A DNA stretch of 64,000 nt. Origin: Straminergon stramineum. Taxonomy: Eukaryota > Streptophyta > Bryopsida > Hypnales > Calliergonaceae. Where the stretch lies: positions 8,000,501 through 8,064,500 of the forward strand of contig OY987273.1 in NCBI GenBank assembly GCA_963920665.1. The letters run 5' to 3'. Position numbers and translations under genes: made by a program. Positions 46,800 to 59,925 of the stretch are shown one piece after another. Numbering within the stretch: position 1 is the first letter of the stretch; each line of letters begins with the position of its first letter. Below the pieces are notes generated by a model. It searched no databases. It saw nothing but the letters and a program-made list of their open reading frames with translations, and had not been told where the DNA came from.

Positions 46800-49034
46800 G
46801 AATTTAGCGCTAATTTCTTAAGACCAAAAAATTAGGGTTATGTTTCATGGTTTCAAAATCCTACTCATCTCATAGTTATGCAATCTACAAATGCATATTG
46901 TTGACCCTAAACCTGCTACTCCAACCCTTCAAATACAAAAGCATGTGGATCTCGAAATACGAAAACATAACATATGTAATTGGAAAGCTTCTTAAACTTA
47001 CCTGGAAAAAAAAGGGTGCACAATCTTCGACAGCACAGCGCGATCCTTGCACCAATGAAATCACAATTCAAGCAATACCTGAAGACAACATTTTTGAACA
47101 TGTCATTCCAAAACCTTAAAGTGAAACCTTAAACCCCATTGTTACTTAACCCTACTATCCACCACGAAATTTAAGGCACACAACAGAAATTAGGGCCACA
47201 CATCAATGCTTGTAAATCTAATTGATGCAAACATACTAATCAATGAGGTTTAGCAATCCTAGAATGTTTATATTCATATCAGGAAAAGAATCCTACAACA
47301 ATGTAAAGAAGAATGAGATCACATCCGACACAAGAAAACACTCACGGTGCAATACAAAATTGAAACCAATATAACCCAAACTTAATAGGATACCACAAAT
47401 TACACGAACTGCTACAAGGTAACAGAACTTACATCATTCAATTGATACATTCTAAAGTTGAAGGCCACCACGATCCCCAGACCAGGAAGCTCTGTTGTTA
47501 TCACGCAAAGAATCTGCAATGACCACAAATTAGCAATGACCACGGAAAGGACGAAGACATTTTCCACACGAAGCTAAACAGACAACAAAACAAATCACAA
47601 AACTTTGCAACATGTCCAACACCTTCAGACACGCAAGAACCTCCAACGCAAACATAGAAATTGAGGTCATTGCAATGCCAAATACAACCCACATGTGACT
47701 ACAAACACACTCACATAAGAAGAAAAACAAGTACGAAACACTAAAATTCCGGCAAACCTTACTTCCCTAGTATTGGATTGTAGAGACAGTCACAAACCTA
47801 AAGGCAAGAAAAAAGGGAGCGCCTTGACAACGTCCAAATCCTGAAACCAAACGCACACCAAAACAACAGAAACTGAGAGCATGACCTGGCAAGGTGGAAG
47901 CACTCACTGACATAGAAGGAAAGGGAAGCGCTCCGATGAAATCAAAAACCCTCCAACCACATAGGGAAATAGCAGAGACAAGGAACATGCGTCGACGAGG
48001 TAGAAGCACTCATTCACTCAATCACACACAGAAACAGTCTCCAACAATGGAGATCGCACGTCAACGATGCAAAAACTTCTAGGCGACACGGAAGCTAACT
48101 AGAAACAAACAAAACTAAAGCTCTGTGCAACAAACCCTAGCACCCCAATGACGGATGTAATTCCAGTTGCCCATACCCAGGTCTGCATCCACATACCCGG
48201 CCCCTCCCCATGTACCCGGGACTGCATGAGGATATATAGTCTATGTCTTTGTAGTCGGTCTTCATGCAGATATCGAGCCCTCCTCTTGCACGTAGGTCTT
48301 CATCATAATTCCAATACCCTCTCATCTTACCCAAGTGTCTCCAAACCCTAATTGAAGCCCTCACCGACGCAACAAACAATTACTATCCGATGAATGACAA
48401 GGAATTCTCCTTTGTAGGAATGAATTGCAACTATTCATCATCGGAATTAGGAATGGTAGGAAAAGATCTTCTATAGTACTTAGACTCCAATGAATTTTTT
48501 TGGTTTCTGTAAAGTGGACAATGTTGCACGGTTTTAGAATAGTTGATTTCCACGATCACCAGCCTAGTGTTTAAAGATTAACAACTTCTCTCGTCATATA
48601 CTCAACCCATTATTGATAACCTTCACTAATGTCCTATTTGTTTATAGAGGAAAAAATCCTGAGAAGTTTGTGTGCAACCACGAATACCACAAAACTTCCT
48701 TTCATAACTAGTTGTTTTTGTTGATAACTTCAGTTACTCATGTAGGTTGATATCACTTAGTATCCAAAATGTTCCTCACGTGGAATTCCATGTTGAATGT
48801 ATATTTCCATCCCTTAATATCTTAAGAGGGATAGAGAATGAGTCATTTACTCTTCATTTGTTTTAGTATACACTAGTGCCATGCAAATTATTCTTGTCTT
48901 TACCATATCAATCACTGACTGATGAAATAATAAAAACATTCATTTTTGTACTAACTTCTAGAGAAGACTTCCCAATTTGACAAAAACAAATTATAATGAT
49001 TAATCATTGCACTTTTATCCCACTAGGTAGAGAG
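46800..49034. other. No gene seen
   Basis: Open frames of 60-90 codons on both strands have no recognisable domain. The region is A/C-rich on the plus strand from 47,100 to 48,130. A GC-richer patch at 48,160-48,290 has 'cccatacccaggtctgcatccacatacccgg'-like short repeats. Confidence 0.35.
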
Positions 49035-50083
49035 ATGCTCCCACAACCCTTGGATTGAAAGCATCCTTCTCTTTTTTGCTAGTGACCATGGTAATTATTC
49101 CTTTTCTTAATTGATTGACATAGTCAATATATTTCAAAAAATCTGAAAGTATACATTATAGATCAAAGTGTTGTATACAATGGTTCCCCCAAGACAAGAA
49201 TCACATTGAAATAATTTTTAAAGTAGAAGTATAATCCACCTAAAACTACCTTCACTAATAAAGAAATCTTAGAGAGTTAAAAGTCAAGAGAGTGAAATTT
49301 ATATATTTTGAAATCTACATAGCCAAAAGAGTTTAATGGAAAATACAAATATTTGATGCAAAACATAATATATAAAGAGCTTTTAATTTTGCCATCGTAT
49401 TTTTCATCTACAAATATTGGTGAAAGGAGTAGATACAAATATAATGGTAGACACGAATGTAACCATGTGATCTAAAAGTTGTTGTTAGCAACTTCCTATT
49501 CAAAGTTCTTCACTCAATTAATTTTTATTTTAAATTTCACTTTATTGTAGAACTTTACATATTTTCTTATGTTTCACATACATCACAATGTAGGAGTAAA
49601 TGGATTAAGTATACATGTAAAAGATAAAGTAGGAGGTTCATAAAGCAACCATGAAAGATTTGATTTGTAATTTTGATGAGTTCCACTTGAAATATTTTTC
49701 TATAAACTTTCATTGGATGAAATAGGAATTTTCAAAATGACCACATCTTTTTCATATTTTTTAGACCAAATTTTCAGATGCCCTTCAAACCTACCCCCTT
49801 CACATTGGAAGGCACCTAATTCTTGTATTGAATTCACTTTGAAGTGAACTAAACCCTTTCTAAAGCACTATCCATTTTCAGTTTTTTTTAGGATCAACAG
49901 CCTTTAAATAGTGTTTCATCAATCATATAAAAATAGGATTTTGAAGTACATATTTCTGTGGGATGTGAACAAAGGTCTTCAAGGCAACTTTGAGTCAAAA
50001 TTAATTTTCAATCATTTACTGAAATCAGGATGGAATAATTGTGAGGACATTTCACTCTAATGCTTTGTATGATATTCTAGTGA

Positions 50084-50205
<122 letters not shown>

Positions 50206-51115
50206 TGTAAAAGAAACTATACAAATATTGTCTTAATTATTTTTTTGGATAAGATGCTCTATGAATTTGAAAATGAATATTACATGAAAGTAAGGTTAGT
50301 GTAGGTAGCAATAAATCCAATAATTGAATTAATTGTATAAAAAATGGCCAATTGAATCAATAGATTATAACAACTTTGCATGATATATATTTCTTAAATT
50401 AACAACGTGACATGTTTTTTTAATGTTGTAACTATTTTTAGAGATGGAATTAGGGAAAACACCACGAATTGTGCATTATATTTAAATATCTCAACTATAG
50501 GAAGGCATGAAATTGATTTGGTTTAGGAATAGAGAAAAGACCGTAGAAGTTGTCATGAAAATAAGGGAAAGACCTTTAAATGATTCTTGACAATACTAAA
50601 TTGATTTTATAAATAATTTCATAATAGGATGAAAGCAAAGAAAAAATTAACCCATCAATGTACTATATTCTAAAGATGTCAACAATGGAAAGTCATGAAT
50701 ATAAATTTAATGAATTTGGAATGATAGATGAAATGTACTACTTCAAATTATTTTGAAGATGCAAAGAAATTTCATGCTGAATTGCTCAATGCTATAGATT
50801 TTTTAACAATACTATGAAGTAAGTTTTTAAAAATAACCCACGGTTGTTGCTCCATCGATATTGAGAGTCATGAAATTCACAAGATTGGAACTTGGTTTTT
50901 TTTTTTTTGAAGAACCATTTCCCACAAGTATTTCATTTTTTTTTTCTCAAAGGCAATGATAATTCGATTAACAATGTATGCAAAAAAATTAGCATGACTT
51001 ATGTGTAGTTCTGTACTATTGTAACTTAGTTCTTTACTTTATTTCCAACTTTATTTTTCTCACTTGTGAAAGTTCCTTACTTTAAGAAGTTGGGTAAAGT
51101 TCGAAAAATAATTAT

Positions 51116-51499
51116 AGGAGACTCATTAAATCTTTCAAGTCATTTTAAGCATCTCATAATGTAGAGCATTCCCCCCGCCCAAAAAATAATAATTTCTTTT
51201 AGTTAAAAAAATGCAATGAATGCATGAAATTGTGAGTAAGAGGAATAACCTATTGTAAATGCATGAAATGTAACCCCACATTAAAGGCAAACACTTAAAA
51301 AATGTGGGATCCATTCCAATTAAGCACATAAACTTTTGAATGTAATACAATCCAAGAACATAAAGCATAAACCATGAATCCTATGTAATGTGCTTATGAA
51401 TCTTGATGTTTACAAATATGCACATTGTATGGGGTCATAAATTTATCTATATGAATTCTATGATGTTTGTTATTTGATTAAAAATCTAATACAAGCCAT
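51116..51499 (+). repeat. 390-bp direct repeat, left copy
   Basis: Matches 53,337-53,720 in the same orientation from 'tcattaaatc' to 'taatacaag', with many substitutions. Shared blocks include 'cctattgtaaatg' and 'gcacattgtatggggtcat'. Offset is 2,221 bp. Could be old long terminal repeats of an emptied element or a segmental tandem duplication. Confidence 0.8.
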
Positions 51500-51862
51500 G
51501 TATTTTTCAAGGACCACACTAACCATGATCGAATCATGTTCTCTCATTTGTACAACAACCCTAAAGGTATACAAGAAATGTACATGCCAATGTCTTTGAA
51601 ATAAAGTATGAATGCTAAGTCCAATTTTTAAATGCTTCTGTATGTACGTGTTTGATTTTTATAGAAACATGCCCATACTTTTCCCAACTTGTAGCATGAG
51701 TTTTTGAAATAAATTGAGACGAAAAGCTCTTGTTTTTGAATGTGTGGTCCTTGTAAAATGCAGTCCCCTGGTTAATTGTTTTGTTAATAAATCCATACAA
51801 TTGCATAAGGCCTTGCATGATGTCATTTAAAGAAAAATCTCTTTCCATTGTTTTCCTTCACT

Positions 51863-53336
51863 TGTAAATTCAGTTTCTCAAAAGAATTGAGACAATGTGA
51901 TTGTATTTGTAAAAGTTTGGTCTTAAATTTCATGAATTGTAGGATTTTCTTACAATTTCTGGACTATGTTAATGTCACCTTGCTTTCCATGCAATTATTA
52001 TAATACTATCATAGGAAGGACAACTTCTTGAATATGGGATTATAGAGAACTTGGAAAGGATTTTTTAATTGCATCCTCTTATTTCTAAAATTAAAGTGGA
52101 TTTGGCTTCAATTACATGGTCACTTAGTTGAAGTTCTTAAAAAAATATATATATCATTCTTAAAAAAAGGCTGAAGGCTTGACACATCTATGTCAATTTC
52201 AATCCAATGTTTTGACGATACAATACAGTCTAGTTCTCACTAATTAAGTAAAAAAATTTCAATTTCAATTTATTTTAATTTAAGAGATTCCTTGATGCAT
52301 GTGAACCTCATATATGTTTACCACAATTGAAAGTTGTTCATGTTCTTTCTATGTGGAGAGCAACGAACTAACTTATAAGAGTAGTGAAACTTACATGAGT
52401 TGTACTAATGCATATGAAAAATCAAAATTATGACAAGAAAGGCTCTTCTTACCATTCATTACTATCTCAATTGCAATGATCAAAGTGTAGTTATCATCCA
52501 ATTGCAATGATCATACCACTTGTTAATATGACTATTAAATTATTGTGATGATCAAAGCACATGGAATGTTATGAAACATGGCATTAGAATTGCATTGATC
52601 CCAGAACTTTACTTTAATCCTCAATTGATCATTGCATAATAATTTTTATAGACACATGCCATAAACATTGCTCATTTCATGACTTTCGTAAATATAGTTA
52701 TTTAAACTACATTGGAGGGTTCAAGCTATATTTTTTTAGTTTTCTTTGGAATTATATTTTTTTATATTACATCAAAGGGTTCATAGTGGAATTTTTTAGT
52801 CAACATTATTTGAAAAAAATCATCACAATGACTTTTGTAAAAATGTGTTCTAGTATAGCTTAAATGTTTACTTCATTTCAAACTTCATTATTTTCACCAG
52901 AAAAAGGTCTTTACTTCAAGGACTTTTGAAAGAAGATTTGAAATTAAAGAATAAAGTACAACATACTTTGGGTTCATACTTCACTTTATTTTTCTTGCAA
53001 TTAAAAAAATAAATTTGCATCAATTTCATTAGCTCCTAAACCTCTAATTTACACATCATTTGTAGTTGTCTTTTCTATTTTTTTTCCTCACCTTGATGTG
53101 CTCTTCATTTCAAGAAGTATTAAATATTAATTCTTTACAATAGAGTGAAAGCACCACAATTCATGGGAACATTGCACTTCAATCTGCATAGCTATTCCTA
53201 ATGTACAATGTATACACTACAAGGAAAAATTTATTTAGTTGTATTTTGGAAAATTCAATTCTCAAAAGATATGAGATAAAGATGAAAATGAAAGTGCATG
53301 CAAGAAAAGTTGAACAATTTGGAAAAATTTAGTAAA
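51863..53336. other. No gene seen between direct repeats
   Basis: AT-rich. Contains several variants of 'caattgcaatgatca' at 52,480-52,620, a weak local direct repeat. Confidence 0.4.
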
Positions 53337-53720
53337 ATAATGTGAATCTCATTAAATCATTCCAGTCATTTGAAGCATATCATAATTTAAAGCATTCCCC
53401 TCGAAAAAAGAAATTAATTTATTATTGCCAAAAAAATGCAATGAAAGGATGAAACCATAGTAACAGCAGTAACCTATTGTAAATGAAGGAAATCAAATCC
53501 CAAATAAAAGGGAGACACTTTAAAACGGGGAATTCATTGAAAGGAATCACAGTAAGTTTTCAATGTAATAAAATTCAAAATAAAATAGCATAAAGCGTAA
53601 ACCCAATTTAATGTGTTCATGAATCCTCGATGTTTGAAAGTAAGCACATTGTATGGGGTCATATAGTTGTCCTTATGAGTTTTATGACTTTTGTGATTTG
53701 ATTAAAACCCTAATACAAGA
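53337..53720 (+). repeat. 390-bp direct repeat, right copy
   Basis: See 51,116-51,499. No coding sequence recognised between the two copies. Confidence 0.8.
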
Positions 53721-55430
53721 ACAAGTGGAATTTGAGAACCTATGATTTCCTATTTGGAGAATTACGCACACAAAAGGAATTTCTAAATTTTGTAAGAGAT
53801 GAAATTTATATTTCTATTGAAGCATGTAGGTGTTTACATCAAATTTCGAACCCTGAAGAAGCTAATTTAATGAACCAATGACTTCATAGAATAGATCGAA
53901 AAAAATAATTCATGCTTCTACCATGAATTATAATTATTTTACTGGAAGTACACATCTACAAAAGATTTATTTATTGTTCAAGGAAAAATTCTTCTTCCTA
54001 ATTAGTTCAAGAAGTATTTAGATCATTGTGAGAATTCATAAGAAGTTAATGGAAGCACATGTTGTAATTAATACTTAGAACCATTTGAAAGAATAGAGTA
54101 GTTCAACCATTCTCTTTTTAGGAAAGAAATTGACATAGAAGTTCCACATTTGGGGGATTGGGGTAGCATTCATGTTTCTTAGGAAGGTTTATGGTGCTTA
54201 CACCATTCAAGAAACAATTAGGAGGCTCCAAACATGAAAATTTTTCTTTTCACACTCTTTAGACGTAAACATTGAAATAGGTTCATGTAGACCCTAAACC
54301 CTAAACCTAACCTAAACTTAATGAGCACAAATTTCCATTGGAGAAAGTGGAATCCAAGGAACATTCCTTTTTCATTATTATATGTGTAGGTCCACTTTCT
54401 ATTTTGTGGTGCAAAAAATAAGACATTCCTACCTCACAAAATTAGGACGAAAACAACAATCAAAGTCCATTGTTCTTGAAATAACCCGAATACCTTTTTT
54501 GGTGCTAAAATAGGAAACCGCATGAATTATCCAATAGACTGCGAATACTGTTCAAACTTTATAGTTGCGAAATTTGACATTTTTGTTTGAGGGGCTTTAA
54601 ACCTAAATTGGAAAGAGTAGGTGAAGCTTACATTGCGATTCGCATGCAACCACGATAGTCTTTAGAAGTCAACAAGTAATTATGACAAGAAACCTTGTAA
54701 ACTAGACGAGGCTGTAATTTTCATGGGCCCATATACTTAATTCAACATTCCATGTCATTGACTATCATGATTCTTGTTTTTTTCAAAATTGAAAAGTACA
54801 TGGTTGAGAATGCACGATGAGTTCGCGCTCTTTTGTTCCCGCACAAGTAGTCGTGAACTCTCTTTGAAGTCACCATCCCATTTGCAAACACCTCTTTTGA
54901 GCTTATTCCTCATTTCTGTCGATGTTGGTGACCATCTGTATCTTGCACTCTTCATTTGACTTGTATTGTTACGCCTTGCAAAGTCTTTTAGGAGTTTGGT
55001 TAGCATTTCATTGTATGTTGTTGCCCTCTTCGACAAAGTATTTTGTTGCGAAGAGTTTTTTGTTAGCTATTCAAATCTCTCCACTACTTGAATGTGACTC
55101 TTTCAATGTAATGCACCCATTATAGGCTTATATATTACCAATCATTCCTCTATTGTCAATGAGTTGTATTTGGTGTTTACTTCTCACTTCCTGATTTGAT
55201 AATACTTGCAGTTGTAAATTTGCAAGTTTCGTGAAGCTCTGTTTTCATAGTCCATTGTAGGACGATGCTCTACATGTGCGAGAGGTTGTCCCGATCATAT
55301 CGCCGGAATTTTTGGATTACTAAATATAGAAACATTTGATACTCTTTAAGAAGCTTTAGAACTCTAGAAATAATGGATTACTGTAGCTCTAGTGTAGGTG
55401 AAAACCAATAGTGTTTTTTACTAGATGTTA
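53721..55430. other. No gene seen; short telomere-like motif
   Basis: At 54,291-54,318 the plant telomeric unit CCCTAAA occurs twice in a row followed by degenerate units, too short to be more than a telo-box or chance. A 93-codon minus frame (54,755-55,036) has no recognisable domain. Confidence 0.4.
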
Positions 55431-55436
55431 TTGCAA

Positions 55437-56290
55437 TTTAGCTCGAGTTGAGCTAAATTGACGTATACGATTTCCTAGTAGATCAACACAAAGTTTGTGA
55501 ACCCCATTGTAGATTAGCTCAACTCGAGTTGAATATACATTGATACCACAAAAATGTGATTTGAACAACATTGCCTTGGTAATTCTGTGAAATTTATAGT
55601 ACTCTCATTTTATTTGCAACTGCAATTTAGCTCAAGTTGAGTTGAAATGTCATATGGGAAGAGTTTCAAATTAAATGAAGTATTAGAATTACTTTAGTTC
55701 TAAAACAAATGAGTTAGTTACATTATATGTAAATTCTGTTGTCAAATTCGAACCCCGACCATCAATATAGATTGAATACTTAAAATTGAAATATTGGATC
55801 ATAAATTCTTTAAGAATTGCAGTTTAGCTCGAGTAGAGCTAAACTGACATATAGGTGCTTGCACTTGAAACGAGCTAATGTGCTGAAGTCTTTAGATGTC
55901 TGAATGAGTTAGTATAAAAATAAGATATGTCAATTCTATTCTCACGTCCCATATTATGTTTGGAAATTAATCCAAAGTCAAACATCAGCACATTTTTAAG
56001 TATTATGAAACTGTAACAATGACAATTTAGCTCGACTCAAGCTAAATTGTTGGGTATGAATAATGAGTTTCCAAAAATGATGTTCCATTGGAGCACTTTA
56101 AGTTCAATTGAACTAAAGTGCTTGTATGTATTCATGCTTTCTATAGGTTCTTTTCACCTGGACTACAGCTTATATAGGCCATAATGTAGGATTGCATTCT
56201 TGGTAGATTTATAAAATATTACTTCATCTAATGATGTTGATAGTGTTTCCATCAATAATGAATATGAAATTCAGCTCGAGTTGAGTTGAT
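55437..56290. repeat. Cluster of 21-bp interrupted palindromes 5' of transposase copy 2
   Basis: Units start at 55,437 (perfect arms, tttagct-cgagttg-agctaaa), 55,513, 55,626, 55,823 (perfect arms), 56,026, 56,097 and 56,270, with half a unit near 55,870. Several have two to six further symmetric bases (caat...attg, gcac...gtgc). The last unit is about 80 bp before the first ATG of the DUF8039-like exon. Confidence 0.9.
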
Positions 56291-56371
56291 GTGCAATCTG
56301 AGATTTGCTCATCTTCAATTGTTGACTATTGTTTCTTATCCTTTATGTCAATCTCGTAATATGTAGGTATT

Positions 56372-56794
56372 GTGAGCTTCATGGAGAATCCAGTCAACTT
56401 GATTTTCTCATCGGATGATGAATTCGAAGATGTAGAACACATGAATATTGGTGCTTTAGAGTGCGAAGGTCTTCCACGTCGTCTGTGGATTACAAAGTGC
56501 GTGAGTTTGTACAACAACAAGGGCGTACTTGTTGGTGAAGGTACTTGCCACATTGTCAACTCTGACTTGGTTCTTGGGGCAAATGGTCCTCTCGGAGACA
56601 CACACGTAGGGATCCATATTTCAAAGACACATTCCAAAGAGGAAATCCCTCATGAGCAAGTGTATTCCCTAGTAGCATGGCCTATTAAACTAGTCTATTG
56701 CCGTGGAACAAGCCTACACGATCATGATGCCCGAGACACGTTCAATCGTATTCAAGCTAGTATGCAGAACCCTCCCTCTGCGTTGTCGACCTGA
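56372..56794 (+). pseudogene. DUF8039-like N-terminal exon of transposase copy 2
   Basis: 140 codons, open, with ATGs at 56,372 and 56,381. Residues 12-30 are acidic (SSDDEFEDVEH). Then KCVSLYNNKGVLVGEGTCHI, LGANGPLGDTHVGIHISK, IPHEQVYSLVAWPIKLVYC: a 'G..V.EG', 'LG....VGI' and 'L..AVAWP' pattern that resembles the small beta-rich DUF8039 domain of plant CACTA/PIF-type transposon proteins. The next exon is in another frame from 57,085, and the stretch between has stops, possibly an intron or decay. No copy of this exon remains in copy 1. Confidence 0.5.
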
Positions 56795-56967
56795 CCATAT
56801 ACAAGTATCATTCGGAACCCTCCTCGCGGGATTGGCTTGAAGGCAAAGGAATTTCTCACTCAAGAGACTATCAACATAGTGTCTAGCAAGGTCTGCTGTA
56901 GCAAGAATTGTGTGTAGCCATTTCCTAGAAAAAAATTCGTGCCTTCCGTGAATGCATGTACCAAAAA

Positions 56968-59925
56968 TCGACCTTTAAGTTTAGAGCCCACATGAAGATA
57001 GATGTTCACAGGTCCACTCATCATGACTCACGTGGAAGGACGATAGTTACGGTAGAAGGGATCAATGTTTGCATGCAAGCGTAGATGCTTATTGCTAGAG
57101 TCCTAGAAGTGACGTTTTACCATTATCAAACATATGTGAAGAATCAACGAGAAGCCAGAGATCATGATAATTCAGGATTGCTTAAGCCAAGGAAGCACAC
57201 AAAACAAGCCACTACGATGTTGAAGTCCATTCTAGACAAGGAGGCTAATCACATGCCACATAAGACTAAAACTTTGAAGTTAGGAGACAAAACTATGTCC
57301 CTGATTCTCCCCGCTACCTTTCAATGGAAGGATCAAATTCCAAAAATCAATGAGGCCAATGTTGCTTTTGGACTGAAGAAGGTCTCCACTTCCAACTTGA
57401 GCAAGATTAGATCTACTAAGTTCTTAGAGTATGACGTCAAGAAGCCAGGTGATAATTTTGCTCGGTGGCGCATTTGTGACAAATTGCAAGAGCTTAGGAA
57501 GGGTGCTCTAGCTGGCTCCCAAAGCGCTTTAAAATGGTCGATCAGATTGGATAAGCATCTTGCAATTGCTCGTGCACATAGGGAGTTGTACTATGCAAAC
57601 CGTTATATGTCGCAAACTTCTCCTCACGAGTGCCTTACAATTATGCACAACAAGATGAATCATGCCAAGACCGCTTCTCTAGTCTTTTCTCACAAGACCA
57701 AAGAGATGGATGGCTTAGTAAAGTTGCCCATTTCCATCACCAGCATGATTGCACATAGTCATGGAGATGTTCCTTATGCACATTATGGCTTGGATATCTT
57801 CCCCCATGATTCAAATTATACTATAGGGTCGATGGCAAAGTTGTTGTGAGACTTAGAAGAACCACCGAAGTCTTCTTCTCACCAATTGTTTGTGGGGTCA
57901 AGATCGACACCTTTATTTCGCAAGGTCCTCAAAGGTGTAGAGATGTGCAAAGCATCGCTACCCCCAGTCCCAGAAATCTTAGTTCCGACAACATCATTGC
58001 CACCCATTCTTAATGTACAAATGGATAATGCCACCAGGGACAACAAGAATAGATATGTTTTCTGTTTCCGGTCTCTACTTGTGGCAAATAAGATCTTCCG
58101 AGAAGTATACGTGAACTTCATGATAGTGGGTTACACGCATGACGACATTGATGCATTGTTTGGAAGATGGAGTATGTTATTGAAGAAGGAGAACTTTCCA
58201 ACAATCCCAACTCTAATGAAGTCCTTTATGGATGTAGAGTCCATTCCCACTACCCCTCACCTCATTGAGGAGGTGCCAGACTTCAAGGGATTCATTGCAG
58301 GTGCATTTGTGGACGGTGATGACATCCTAGTTAGATATACAAAGCTGCAACAAGTGAAGTTCTACTTGGATTCAAATGGAACTCCAGTCATGAAGTACAA
58401 ATTATTGTGCACTGATGTGGAATGGTTGGGGGAAGATGGTAGAGGTATCAAGTTGTGGAAGGAGGATTTTGAGGGGCGTAGTATGTGGCCTCGTGGAGTG
58501 CCATTGGCAGTTCCTCCAAAGCCAATGAGAGGTGTGGAGGACGTTATGAAAGGCATATTTGGTTTTGTGAAGTATTGGAAGAACTTGTGTAGTGCAGATG
58601 TCACTAGAGAGTGCCGAAGGCATTACAAGCATTTGGTGTACTATTGGTGTGATGTGAGGGATGCTTTGCAGGAACCGATGACTACCTTTGATGTTCTCAA
58701 GGATGGATTTTGGCCCACTACCCGTATTCAAGTGAATGTGGTAGATTGATTAGGAGAAGATGGCGAGGATCGTGAAGAATTTGGGGAAGATGAAGTATAC
58801 GTTGGGCCTTTGAAGGGTCGTCCCCAACCATCCTTTAGGGTCGATCGTGATCTCTTTGAAGGGTATTTCATGACGGTTTGTCCTGCAGATGGTGACACAT
58901 GGCTAGTTTGGATTGCAAGGGCCTTGTTTGATCCAAATTGTAACCCTGAGAAACCGAATTGTGTTCTCATTCAATACTTTCGCCCAACATCAAGGAGTCA
59001 ATATGTTCAAGACTTCTACACTGGATGGGATAGTGAAAGAGGTTTGCGTTGGAAGGTTGATATAGCTGATCCACCTATTTGGAAAGAGACGAACACTCTC
59101 ATGATAGCATAGAAGTCTCAAATTCGAAAGGATACTCGCCAATGTTTGCTCAAGATCCTAGCTACACAAATTGAGATCATCAACCACAGCCTCGCTTCAT
59201 ATGTTTGATATGTTTCAATTGAATTCATTTATGTCTTATAGTTTTTGAACTTATAATATTGTGTATTGAATATTTTCATGTATTCCTTGGATAATAGTTT
59301 TGTTCTATAGTACTAGTGTACTTTTGTATATTTTTAATACAATCACTATTATATTTTTCCGTGTTCCTTTCTTTTTAAATTTTGGTATAGTATTTTCTTC
59401 TTGATTGAAGAAATTGCATTTAGAAATAAAAAGTGATTGGAAAAAATTTGAGTAGTGGATACAACCACTTTTTATTTTGTTAATGTGTTAAGCATTTGTC
59501 ACACTTTTAGATAGGGGGCTGGTTGATTGTTGCAACTTTTCTACCTGCAAAACTCACTTAGCATCACCAAGTCATGTAATTTTTCAACCGCTCATACAAA
59601 TTCAACGAGAATCAAACTCGAACCACATGAAGAAGATAAATAGCCTCTTACAACCAACCGTTCAGCTCATGACTTGGTGTTCATTGAAGGGCACAATCTT
59701 TACTTGTATGAATGAGAGCACTACCTCTACAACAACTTGAAACTACAAGAACAATCTCAAATTTGCAAAACTATCATTTTAATGGAAATTGCTCTTATCT
59801 TAATTAGAAAATTTGGTGTTCATCAAGTTGAATCTAATGGAATTAAAATGTGAGTTTTGGGTGTCACATAGGTAATATTATTTTGAGATGGTCCTTAGGT
59901 CTCAAAATATTGAATATAGTGTTGT
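56968..59925 (+). mobile_element. DUF7869 transposase element, copy 2 (shared part)
   Basis: The part matched by copy 1 (14,421-16,528 plus 20,024-20,782). The true left end lies further upstream, beyond the DUF8039-like exon and perhaps including the palindrome cluster. The right end is near 59,925, where homology to copy 1 stops. It shows the uninterrupted target of element E4 at 59,155-59,167. Confidence 0.8.
57085..59112 (+). pseudogene. DUF7869-type DDE transposase (copy 2)
   Basis: One frame runs 2 kb with only three stops: TGA 57,847, TGA 58,747, TAG 59,110. Order: a basic N-terminal region, CDKLQELRKGAL, LDKHLAIARAHRELYYANR, HECLTIMHNKMNHAK (first Asp position, DKMDH in copy 1, Asn here), QMDNATRDNKNRYVF (second catalytic region), REVYVNFMIVGYTHDDIDALF (third acidic position), HLIEEVPDFKGFI, PVMKYKLLCTDVEW, PRGVPLAVPPKPM, then after the second stop YVGPLKGRPQPSFRVDRDLF and DFYTGWDSERGLRWKVD. 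The motif series DKMDH, DN.xRDNKN, VGHTHDDID is typical of DUF7869 proteins. The Asp-to-Asn change and the stops argue against activity. Confidence 0.75.

Noticed and set aside
47767..48009. 80-codon minus frame rich in hydrophobic residues
   Set aside because: No homologue or motif recognised; single short frame in repeat-poor non-coding DNA.
54291..54318. Interstitial telomere (CCCTAAA units)
   Set aside because: Only two perfect units; too short to infer a fusion or former chromosome end.
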